Positions 11,283 through 19,619 of a stretch of DNA of 64,000 nt are shown here, piece by piece. Numbering within the stretch: position 1 is the first letter of the stretch; each line of letters opens with the position of its first letter. The stretch is from Paralithodes platypus (Eukaryota; Arthropoda; Malacostraca; Decapoda; Lithodidae), in the NCBI GenBank assembly GCA_032716605.1, contig CM064505.1, forward strand, positions 50,788,211-50,852,210. Direction: 5' to 3'. The notes beneath the pieces were generated by a model. It was not told where the DNA came from. It did no database searches and worked only from the letters and a program-made list of their open reading frames with translations. Position numbers and translations under genes: made by a program.

Positions 11283-11698
11283 GACAGAGACTGGTGGGGA
11301 AAACTACTGCCGGGTCTGTATTGGTCCGCCGGAGCCCAGTTCTGGAAAAAAAGAAAATTTCCAGGAATTAATGCTCATAAGGTTAACCCAACATGTTCGC
11401 ACACAAGTGTTAATAACCCACCGGGTAACGAGATGTAATGGCACAACGATCACAGCTCGCTACGCGGCGGGGTTCAGAATATCTAAACATATCTTTTTAA
11501 GAAAGTGAAGAATACCCTCTGACATAATATAACGGACCAGCATGGCATTTATAGTCTTTCTGGTGGTGACTGTTTCAAGATTCAATTTTGGAAAAAAAAA
11601 AAAAAACCCACAAAGACGCCGGCCCTTGAATTATTTTAGTAGAATAACACAGGGCAGGCTGATACGAGATCTGATTTCTAACTAATTGTCACAAAAAG

Positions 11699-12010
11699 AT
11701 CGCCGTAAGTTTGAAGGCGGCGATACATAAACGTATCAATAAATTAAGTGGTTAATCGAAATTGAATTGTAAATTCCTTATTTCCTCCACCCAGGAGCAC
11801 CCGGGTGTAAAAAACGATGTTAACCCTAATTGAACCTTCAATCGCCGTAAGTGTAAAGGCGGCGATACATATAGTATCACTAAAATGGATCGGTTAACTA
11901 ACTGAATGACTTAGTTGTTCATCCCACCCTACCAAGGTACACCCGCCGGATGAGATGTCAAAACGTTAACCCCATAAGTTCCTGTCCCCACTTCTTTGTA
12001 AAAGATCGCC
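11699..12010 (-). repeat. Tandem hairpin units in the DIRS-1 leader
   Basis: Two units about 142 bp apart. Each starts with a hairpin with stem ATCGCCG/CGGCGAT (11699-11724 and 11841-11866), joined to a GATAC...GTATC palindrome, and later holds a CACCC/GGGTG-type block. Copy G carries the same two units (60905-60930, 61057-61082) with different loops. Confidence 0.7.
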
Positions 12011-12384
12011 GGGGAGGAAAGCCCTTCACAACAGCTAGGTTTTTTCTGTGGTTTGTAAAACCGGGTAGAAAAACTTCATAACATATGTTCGCATGAACAA
12101 TGTTAGATGGGTACAGCCACTCCGCCGGGAATCAAAGGGAGCCTGAAAACAGGCACCAACACAGAGACGCAGTCCTGGAGAGCCACAGACACCTCATCGC
12201 CGGGGACACAAGCCTGTGTTGAAACCACGTGTGGCCCAACACGGCTCTCGGCCGGGTTTTTTTCATGGTGAAACCGAGAAAAAACCCGCCGGAAGGTAAC
12301 CCACCCCGTTCAGAAACCATCTGAACGTACAACGGACTCGAAGGAAAGCCAAGCACGACTAGCCTAAGTCCACACAATAATCCG

Positions 12385-12466
12385 TGGAATTAGCCAATAC
12401 ACAACTAAACCAGGAAACAAACATAGTCCGTGGAATTAGCCAATACACAACTAAACCCGGATACAC
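12385..12466 (-). repeat. Direct repeat of about 40 bp in the DIRS-1 leader
   Basis: TCCGTGGAATTAGCCAATAC followed by ACAACTAAACC occurs twice in a row. Copy G has the same pair at about 60313-60395 in inverse orientation. Role unknown. Confidence 0.75.
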
Positions 12467-13069
12467 ATGACACAGTAGGGCATATTTATAAAATAAACAA
12501 TAACACTTGTACATGTGGCAAAGCTACGAGCGGCTGGCTAGGCCTAAGTAGACGGCATAAGAAATGTTGAAATATAAACAAAAACACTGGAAATATAACA
12601 ACAGGAACCACCGCCAACACACCACTGTAGCAAATACTTCCGGCAAAGGGAAGACTGACTCGGGACCCAGAAAAAACTTCACTAAGTGAAGAAAAATACG
12701 CTGGGAACGTCAGTAAGCAACGCTTACCTCATCAGAAAGATAAAAGGCAGCATAATTAACGCGTAATGAAAGCCGCCTGCATCACAAGCTAACTCAACTG
12801 TGAAAAGATCACAAGTCCACAACAGGACCACGTGGGTACATCCGAAATAGATGCCCCAAACACACGACCCAAAATACACTGCACTGCGGGCAACCAGCCC
12901 AGGACACTCCTGCTACACATATCCTAACCTTACTCGATACATCCCGGAGTAAACAAATGAGAAAAAACTCACTAGGGACGCAGCAAATGCGGAACCAGCG
13001 GAGCGTGGGGAGACACGTCCGGGCAGGCTGAGCGCAGAGCAGAGAAGGAAGAATGACGCCTGAATCAGC

Positions 13070-13352
13070 GTCTGGTCAAAGATCCACACAAGTACATCCA
13101 CGATATGATGGAAAGCTTGTTGAATAGTTATTCTTATTTTCTTTTTGTTTTTATTTTTACGAAGTTTTTTCGTAGTGAGAACCCAATTCATAATGACTGA
13201 AGCCATGAGTGAGGTCGCGTGCACTCATGATGAAGGCTCCTCAGTTTTTAAATGCTCTGCGCGGTAGATTCAAACTACGGCGGATTAGTGTTTGAAGAGG
13301 ATGCCTTATGTAATAGGCATGTTCGTCAATGATGGAGGGGCCACTAATAAAT
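13070..13352 (-). repeat. Left inverted terminal repeat of DIRS-1
   Basis: Reads from the right edge inward on - as AT-TTATTAGTGGCCCC, TCCATCATTGACG, GGCATCC, then the blocks shared with 4790-5095 and with the start of copy G (59423-59735). The outer 35 bases match the ICR at 5219-5253. Unlike the right end, it shows no terminal hairpin. Confidence 0.9.
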
Positions 13353-13583
13353 ACACCTTTTGTTTCTTCTCCAGATATTTCTCCACAACACAATTCAGGG
13401 TAAAATCATGATCTACACATCCTCTTTCCTTACTAAAACCTCCCTGCTCGTCGCCTATCCATTTCCCCGTTCTCACTCTCACTCTCTCAATCACTACCCT
13501 ACTGTATACCTTCCCTACTATGCTTAGAAGACCTATTCCTTGGTGGTTACCACACAATCCTCTTTCCCCTTTGCCCTTATATA
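13353..13583 (-). pseudogene. RTE-like LINE copy a, RT finger region, truncated
   Basis: Resumes the LINE cut at 4732 and codes on - for GNHQGIGLLSIVGKVYSRV and DEQGGFSKERGCVD, the RT region before motif A. Similarity to copy c stops sharply at 13583 (copy c continues from about 52447), so the 5' part is lost. Together with 2966-3325 and 3959-4732 it forms one insertion interrupted twice. Confidence 0.85.
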
Positions 13584-13690
13584 CAGTATACTTACCTTAA
13601 TTCTTTATAATATTTCATAATAAACTTATATAAAACAAGTTATAAGTTCAAATGAAAAATCAGTGTACCGGCTGTATCATTACCAAAACA

Positions 13691-13786
13691 CGTGTGTGTG
13701 TGTTATTGGTGTTTGGCTATGTCGAGTGAGTGTGTGTGTGTGTGTTCTTCGGTGTGTATTCTTGTGTGTGTGTGTGTGTGTGTGTG
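13691..13786. repeat. GT microsatellite
   Basis: Interrupted (GT)n runs, next to the fold-back element that follows. 13584-13690 holds nothing I recognise. Confidence 0.9.
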
Positions 13787-14106
13787 TTCAACTAAAGATG
13801 CGCGGCATTGTTTTTGTTTAAAATAAATGGCATTTCATAGTACCAATGGACTTATTTGGATATATTATTGACCCCTGGTATGAAGGTATGTTGCCACTGT
13901 AATAATACTGACAAATAAATAGATAAATGACTAATAAAGTAGGCCTGGGCTTATACGGCGAATATATCACTAGAACCTATTTCCTAGGGTGAAAATAATT
14001 ACTGGTCTTCATACCAGGGGTCAATAATATATCCAATTATGTCTATTGGTACTATGAAATTCCATTTATTTGACACAAAAACAATGCCGCTTATCTTTAG
14101 TTGAAC
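13787..14106. mobile_element. Fold-back element with 100-bp inverted arms
   Basis: Left arm 13787-13887 and right arm 14006-14106 are inverted copies (TTCAACTAAAGAT... and its complement, including ATTGACCCCTGGTATGAAG), around a 118-bp centre. No coding capacity. A clear target duplication is not visible. It resembles a MITE. Confidence 0.75.
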
Positions 14107-14417
14107 AATAAAAACATGTGTCGTCTACAAGTGTGGCTACAAATTGTTGTTGTTGTTGTTACTAGGCTGGCCAACAATATACCGCCTTCAATAAAGTTAG
14201 TTTAATGGATTTTTCTTTGGCTTTTACTATTATAAATCTTATTTGGTAAAATTAAATTAAATTCCATAGAGTATAATTATAATAACATTTTATTGCATAC
14301 AGAAATAAGGAGGCCATGCACGCCGTCGAATACCTTACCCCCTGCGCATGCGTGAAAATGTAAGCCCCGTTGGACCCGCCCACTGCCCAAAATGTACAAA
14401 TATCATTAGATTAGATT

Positions 14418-14450
14418 AACCTAACTTAACCTAACCTAACCCAACCCTAA
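14418..14450. repeat. Short degenerate CCTAAC-type repeat
   Basis: A few units of TTAACCTAAC and CCTAACC. Too short and irregular to call telomeric. Confidence 0.5.
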
Positions 14451-14479
14451 TATAATATAATATAATATAACATTATAAC

Positions 14480-14872
14480 ATTAGGGTGGATGGGACTTGT
14501 TAGCCTTGGTCGGCAACTCATCTAGGGGAGACAACCTTATACAAATCCGGGTGGATGGGACTCGTCAGCCTTGGTTGGCAACCTGTCTAGGGGAGTAAAC
14601 CTGATACAAACCCGTACTGCTTACCTAAGGGTAAGGCAGGTTAGTGGATGGATTAGCCGAACACCACTGTAGAAAAATAGTGCCAACAAGATACACAGAG
14701 GGCTTCGGAGTCGGACGGATCCTAAATTGAATGGTCAATCCTGTAAGTCCTTCACTAAACTGGCTCGGGTTGTCCCTCTCACAGGGAATAGGTCCGGTTG
14801 GGGGCATTCTGTGTATGGCCACCCTCGTAAGGGGAGTAAGGCGTCCGGCAATAGATAGATAGATAGAATATA
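14480..14872 (+). repeat. Repeat segment with (TAGA)n tail, probable retroelement 3' end
   Basis: Holds two direct copies of a block of about 70 bp (GGGTGGATGGGACT, AGCCTTGGT, GGCAAC, CTAGGGGAG) and ends in CGGCAATAGATAGATAGATAGA. That end resembles the tail of the RTE-like LINEs (AGGCAATAGATAGATAGA at 47543-47560), so a SINE or LINE end using the same machinery is likely. No coding region. Confidence 0.45.
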
Positions 14873-14921
14873 ACATAACATAAATAACAAAATAAAAATA
14901 TAAAATATACTACACTATATC

Positions 14922-14989
14922 CGAGTGGGATCGAACACTGGATTTCAGCGTCAGAGGCGGGACCATACCGACTGAGCTACGGAGCGTCC
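14922..14989 (-). pseudogene. tRNA-like sequence, degenerate
   Basis: On - it has an A-box-like TAGCTCAGTCGG and a B-box-like GTTCGATCC at tRNA spacing, and TCCG/CGGA could close an acceptor stem. The D and T stems do not pair well and there is one base too many before the T loop. I read it as a tRNA pseudogene or a tRNA-derived SINE head, not a working tRNA. Confidence 0.4.
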
Positions 14990-15114
14990 AGGCAGATACG
15001 GTTTGAAGGCTATATTCAAACGCGGTTGGGCAGCGGGGCGGGGCCAACGGGGCTTACATTTTCACGCATGCGCAGGGGGTAAGGTATTCGGCGGCGTACA
15101 TGGCCTTCCACAGA

Positions 15115-15769
15115 ATATAGGTTTGATTCCCGGAGGGAAGAAAGAAAACCTAATATTTAGTAGGGGCCCCGTAATAATTGACGATATGCCTATTAATATA
15201 ATAGCCTCCATTCAAGCGCCCGCGGTAGCCAGTTTGAATCTACCGCCGCGGGGAAGAACGGCGTATCCGTCATAAGGGTAACTCTTATTCTCTTATGGAA
15301 TCGTCTTATGATTGTGTACCCGCTACGAAAAAACTTTCGTAAAAAATAAAAAGTAAAACTTTACTTAACCCTCCGGATCCGGGGGCCCTCATATAAGGCG
15401 GTTCGCTGTGTCCGGGGCCATTTTCGTACAGTCAAGCTTCATAATTCAGCAGCTACTGATTGAGACCACCTAGAGCAATCAGGTGTTTTGCAAATTGTAG
15501 AACATCTTGTTGTCTGTAGACTGCCATTGAGATGACATCGCTACGACGCGTGGTTGCCGAGTTATGATGATTTTAGCGGCGATTTTTAGCCGCGATTTTT
15601 ACCTCATATGAGGCCTCCCGGACTCCTAACCAAAATATGTTTTGCCTCATATGAGGCCTCCCGCATCCCAAGGGTTAATAATTGTTATACTACAGCTTTC
15701 CATCTCGTGGATTTCTTGTAAGGACTTCCTTGACGCTGCTCCCCAAGCCGCCATACTTTCTTCACTGAC
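15115..15769 (-). mobile_element. DIRS copy D, right terminal repeat
   Basis: Reads inward from 15115 as ATAGGTTTGA, hairpin TTCCC-GGA-GGGAA (15127-15139), GAAAACCTAATATTTAG, GGCCCCG, then the ITR blocks found in DIRS-1 and copy A (ACTACGAAAAAACTT..., CCATCTCGTGGAT, CTTCACTGACA). It is interrupted by a small TTAA-flanked element (15369-15674) and cut at 15769 by DIRS-E. It resumes at 25629. Confidence 0.8.
15369..15674. mobile_element. piggyBac-like MITE, 306 bp
   Basis: TTAA at 15365-15368 and 15675-15678. The ends are inverted repeats CCCTCCGGATCCGGG and CCCTTGGGATGCGGG (complement). Removing it restores the terminal repeat of DIRS copy D. An inner CTCATATGAGGC palindrome occurs twice. No transposase; the ends resemble those of the full piggyBac at 26396-40861. 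Confidence 0.85.
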
Positions 15770-16140
15770 ATTGGGAGGTTTGACCTACCTCCCAACCTAC
15801 CAAATAGGAAAACCTACTATTTGGTAGTAGTCTTGGAAAATCCAACGTCAAGGCTATTAACCTATTTGCAATGACGACTTGTCTATTTTGACTGCTATGT
15901 CGTCATTCCAACCGCGGTTAAAAAGAAAACGTCTAGAGTCTACTCCTTATCTTGCTCTAGGAGACGTTGTACATTAACCAAAACTACCACCGAAGGTGAA
16001 AAAAGCATAGAAGAGAAGAAAAAAGGGGTTTACCTTAGTTACCGCTTAAGGCCCATCCCGTGTTCCGTCATGTGCAGATCCCTGTCGAACGTGCGCATGA
16101 GCGACCCTCTCTTGTCATCACATCTCACGTCAGCAGAAGA
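15770..16140 (-). repeat. Right inverted terminal repeat of DIRS-E
   Basis: Nearly identical, inverted, to 25330-25628 over about 290 bp (for example GCATGAGCGACCCTCTCTTG, CCGAAGGTGAAAAAAGCATA). The outer part folds into two hairpins: GGGAGGT/ACCTCCC (15773-15779, 15787-15793) and CTACCAAATAG/CTATTTGGTAG (15797-15807, 15817-15827). Confidence 0.9.
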
Positions 16141-16181
16141 ACGCGGATGGGCAGGGGTCCGGCGTGAGGGAGGGTATTATG

Positions 16182-16295
16182 TACGTTGGATTTTCCAAGA
16201 CTACTACCAAATAGTAGGTTTTCCTATTTGGTAGGTTGGGAGGTACGTCAAACCTCCCAATTTGTTAGTAGTCTTGGCAAATCCAACGTCAAGGC
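16182..16295 (-). repeat. Internal complementary region (ICR) of DIRS-E
   Basis: 16182-16261 is complementary to the right end (15770-15850), including the 11-bp hairpin. 16260-16295 is complementary to the left end (25590-25628). The halves meet at AT (16260-16261). The sequence differs from the ICRs of the other families but matches its own ends. Confidence 0.9.
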
Positions 16296-16488
16296 TGCAT
16301 AACAAATAGGAGGAGGACATCCAAGCCCAACCTACCAAAAAAACAATGCATAAAACAAAATTATGAATGACAAAGACACAATTTAAACAAGAGAGTTTAA
16401 TAAAAGAGTGAAAAACTGAGGAGTAGCTAAAAAGAACAGTTTTAACACATACCCGTCATTCATAGTAATGCAAAAACATAGACTTGTC

Positions 16489-17758
16489 TTAAACCAAAAA
16501 GGTACTGTACCCAAAATCCCTTTTCTTCCAAAACCAACAAAAACACTGAACACAAGAACAAAACACAATTTTCAATGTGGCAAAAACACTTATGTACTGG
16601 AACAATACATAATCCCAAACTTGCAATCCAGTGTTGCAAACCCGTACACCCCCCCCCCCCCCCCCCCCCTTTGTCAAATAAAACAAAGGAAAAGAACGAG
16701 GGACAAGGGGGGAAGACCAGGGATCTTCGCCAGAGCACCAGGAAACACGACCCCCGAGAGCAATCACCGGCCGAGGGGGTCGAACACTGGACACGGAGAG
16801 GTAGGAGGAGAGGAAGGAATTGATAGAAGACCACAAAACCGCTGAGGCGATGGCAGGTAAGGATCGACGTGGCAGGAACCGGAAGGAGGCAGCAAAGGAT
16901 CTGACACCGTGCGCAGAACCCCTACAAACAGGGTGACGGGCACGAACGGTCCGACAAACGTGGCGGCCCATCCGCACCTGCGAGAGCCTCCCACCTGTCC
17001 GAGGAGACACCCACACAGCAGTACCCGAAGGCGGCGCCACAGACGCAACAGAGGAGTGCAAGGCTGACACCGGGCACAACATATGGCGAGGATGCCCACG
17101 CCGTAAAGCCTGGACGGCGAAAGGCCGGAAAACGGGGGCCTCCCTCCCATGCGTGGTAACAAAAGGAGGGGAGGAGGCGAACGAGACGCCATGCAAGGAC
17201 GGGGAGAATCGCACGCAGTCCCGGGGCCGCGAAAATGCCGCTAGTGCAGACACCCGATCCCCAGTGGCCAGAGCGACAAGGAAGAGTGGACGCCCGAGCA
17301 ACGGAACCGGCGTAGCGGCCCTTGTATACGTGGGTGAAGCCAGAAGGACCAGAGCCTGCCCCAGATCCCACTGTTGGAGGGACCTGGCGCGCAGGCGGTC
17401 GATCCCGGAAGGCAGCCGGCAGGAAGGAATCCAGCTCCTGCGGCGGAACGACCAGCCCAGCGACGGACCCAAAGACCCCCCGGACGGCAGACAAGTGGGT
17501 ACGTATAGCGTCGACTGGAAAGTGACGTGTACGGAAGAGGTGAAACAAGGAGCGTAGGACGAGGGAAGGAGAGCCAACTGGCAGGCGAGTGTCCTGTAGC
17601 CACCTAGTAAAAGACCTCCAGCGGGACCCGTAAGTCCCCCAAGGAGAAGACGGCCAGGAACGCTGCAGGAAGTCAGTCAGGGCCCGGCCGGGGACCGGGA
17701 GCCACCGTGCCTCATGAACAAGCACATGCGAAGGCCAACGAGGTCCGCAGGTCCCCAA
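16489..17758 (-). pseudogene. DIRS-E tyrosine recombinase, frameshifted
   Basis: The N-terminal core-binding part is in one frame (17758-17350, with WGTYGSRWRSFTRWL). The catalytic part is in another (about 17300-16680). Arg of GDRVSAL, His-x-x-Arg (SAHGVRSFA) and Tyr (FLSSYLS) are all present, so the known catalytic set survives, while the RT upstream has lost catalytic Asp residues. The frame runs into a 21-base G run (C on + at 16649-16669). The usual conserved HDxRKWA is changed to HGVRSFA. Confidence 0.85.
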
Positions 17759-17759
17759 C

Positions 17760-19400
17760 CTAGCTCAAGTGGAAGCCGGAGACAGGTAGAGGGACCGGAC
17801 ATGGGCACCACCGCGGCAACCGGGCGTACCAAGCCCGTGCCGGCCACAGAGGCGCGAGGAGCCAGACGCAGCCGCGGTACAGCCGCAGCCTCGCGAGGAC
17901 TGGGCACATCAACAGCGCGTCTGGTGGCGGAAAGATGTATATCGACCACCACCTGTACCAGGCTACCAGGAAAGCGTCCGGACCCCCCCCGGAGCGCGAG
18001 GCCGGAGGGAGAGGTCCAGAGGCAACTGGCGCGGCAACCCCGATGCGAACAAGGCGACCTCCGGAACACCTCAGGAAGCCGCGAGGTCGGCGAACACAGT
18101 CCGGTGCATCGCCCATTCTACAAGAACGCCCTGCCCTCTCGACAGGGCGGCCGCCCACAGGGTGGCAGGCCCGGGCAGGGAGGAGGCATGCAAGGAGAAG
18201 GGGCGTCGGTCTGCGAGGAAGAACAACTCCACCGAGACCCCCAATAGAGTCAACGACCTGGAGGACCCCCGCATGAGGAAACAGTGGACAGCTGTCTGAG
18301 CGTCCATCCCGAAGGCCACCGACTGTCCCCGAAGGGCCAGCGCGTGGTCCCTCAGGAGGAACAAAGGAACCAACAGGTCGAGGGCATAGACGGGTAAGGG
18401 GCGTGACTCCCACCCATCTGCCGGGAAGTCGACGGCCCATGTCTGACGGGTAACCCCACCCGACCTCGCTCGACGCATCGGTGGCTACCCAGATCGTCGA
18501 CAGGGGAGCGGGCCAGGGCACAGCCGCAGAGAGCGTGCCCCGAGCAACCCAGTGTCCGAAGTGTCTGCGAATGGTACGCGGGAGCGGCAGGAGCCGATCC
18601 ATAGGGGTCAACGGAAACACCTCGGAGCCCATGAGGAGTAGGCGGCGTAGCCTGAGGCTCCCTAAGGGAATGGGCAGAGCAGCCCAATGCAGTGAACCCA
18701 CTAACGAGTCCCAGAGCCACCCCGGGAGGGAGACCGAGTGCAACACGGCGAAGACCCTCCGCCGAAGGTGCACCGCGTCCGGCAGACCCTGGGTCACCGG
18801 AGCGCCGGACAAAACCCATGCGAGACCGACCCATGGCACGACACGCGACGGGGTCAAGCGTGACTTGGGAACATCGATGGGGAACCCTAACTGTGCGACG
18901 TGGCGAACGACGGTGAGGGCGTCGCACTGCGCACAGTCCGAGGGCTTCGGAAACTATCAACCAATCGGCCAAGGAAAACAGGAGCTGGAGCCCGCTCCTG
19001 AGGAGAGGACCCAGAGCCTGTCCCACCTGTGCGGAGAAGATCCGCGGCGTGATGTGGAGACCGAAGGGAAGGCCGGCAAACAGGAACACACGATTGGAAG
19101 TCCAAACGGCCAAGAATCGCTGGAAACGAGGATGGAGAGGAACGAGCCAAGACGCATCCTGGAGGGCCAGCGACACGACCCACGACAGAGGGCGCAGGGC
19201 CAGGCGTACCTGGGGTACCGGCAGCATCCGAAACCATGTGTGCACGAAGCGCCCGGTGAGGGCCGACAGAGCCACCACCGGGCGCATCGCGTCGCAGTTC
19301 GACTTCGGTACCAGAAATACACGGGAGAGGAAAACCGGGTGACCGGCGGTCAACTCCCTCGACGACACCCAGCTCGTGCATGGATGTGAACACGTGGGCC
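17760..19400 (-). pseudogene. DIRS-E reverse transcriptase / RNase H, catalytic residues lost
   Basis: Recognisable blocks are spread over three frames with shifts near 19350, 18900, 18440 and 18070. Compared with DIRS-1: PVVDLS is PVVALS, SLDLTDAYW is SLALQDASW, YLDDW is SLADW, VDTDAS is VATDAS and WADALSR is WAAALSR. The first Asp of RT motif A, the first Asp of motif C and an RNase H Asp are all Ala. Each change is GAC or GAT to GCC or GCT, and two Tyr are Ser by the same A-to-C step. The polymerase cannot be active as it stands. Confidence 0.88.
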
Positions 19401-19619
19401 ACCTCTGAAGAGATGGGCCGGCGTCGGTGACAAGAGCGGAGAGGGGGTCTGGACGTCCACCTCCAGGTTAGACCCCTCCGCGCAATCCGCCGCCCCCAAC
19501 GTCCCTCGCGGCCACCGAGGGGCGCAAGGGCGAAAACAACCCGCGGGAGCTCCCGAGAGGAGGGGAGCGACCCGGGCGGCCAGGCGAGAAGGAGAACAAG
19601 GATACCGACCCAGAGAACC

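Larger units (their letters stand above)
11283..13069 (-). other. DIRS-1 5' untranslated region
   Basis: No supportable coding frame over about 1.8 kb. The same region, in the same order, lies upstream of gag in copy G (59736-61496), so it belongs to the element. It contains paired hairpin repeats (11699-12010) and a direct repeat of about 40 bp (12385-12466). A conserved block before gag (about 11525-11580) includes AT-rich words that could hold a promoter, but I cannot prove one. Confidence 0.7.
4733..13352 (-). mobile_element. Complete DIRS-type retrotransposon (DIRS-1), 8.6 kb
   Basis: In transcription order on -: left inverted terminal repeat (13352-13070), a long 5' untranslated region (13069-11283), gag (11282-8670), RT/RNase H (8643-7012), tyrosine recombinase (about 7124-5718), ICR (5253-5148) and right inverted terminal repeat (5100-4733). 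The ends are exact because the host LINE is known uninterrupted at 52212-52225: flanks GGCAAC and ACACC rejoin with a single AT. There is no target duplication beyond that AT, as expected for recombinase-mediated insertion. Gag has one stop and the recombinase two frameshifts, so the copy is not autonomous. Confidence 0.93.
14312..15105. mobile_element. Long-TIR element, 794 bp, with foreign repeats inside
   Basis: Arms 14312-14388 and 15028-15105 are inverted repeats of about 77 bp (GGCCATG(C/T)ACGCCG..., CCTGCGCATGCGTGAAAATG, TAAGCCCCGTTGG). The centre carries a degenerate CCTAAC run, a segment with a (TAGA)n tail and a tRNA-like piece, but no transposase. A non-autonomous element or an inverted duplication. 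Confidence 0.7.

Noticed and set aside
4733..13352. LTR retrotransposon or retrovirus-like provirus
   Set aside because: The terminal repeats are inverted, there is an ICR, the integrating enzyme is a tyrosine recombinase and there is no target duplication, protease or envelope.
14418..14450. Telomere-like CCTAAC units
   Set aside because: Only a few irregular units inside a fold-back element, not the regular arthropod TTAGG array.
14922..14989. A working tRNA gene
   Set aside because: The D and T stems do not pair and there is an extra base near the T loop; only the box motifs are good.
16649..16669. Programmed frameshift at the G run after the DIRS-E recombinase
   Set aside because: It lies after the catalytic Tyr, so a shift there would have little to add. 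Length variation by slippage is enough to explain it.
17153..19389. Long open frames on + across DIRS-E, including one of 302 codons
   Set aside because: All stop codons begin with T and the + strand has very little T here, so open frames arise by composition. They show no known domain and lie opposite the recognised RT and recombinase.
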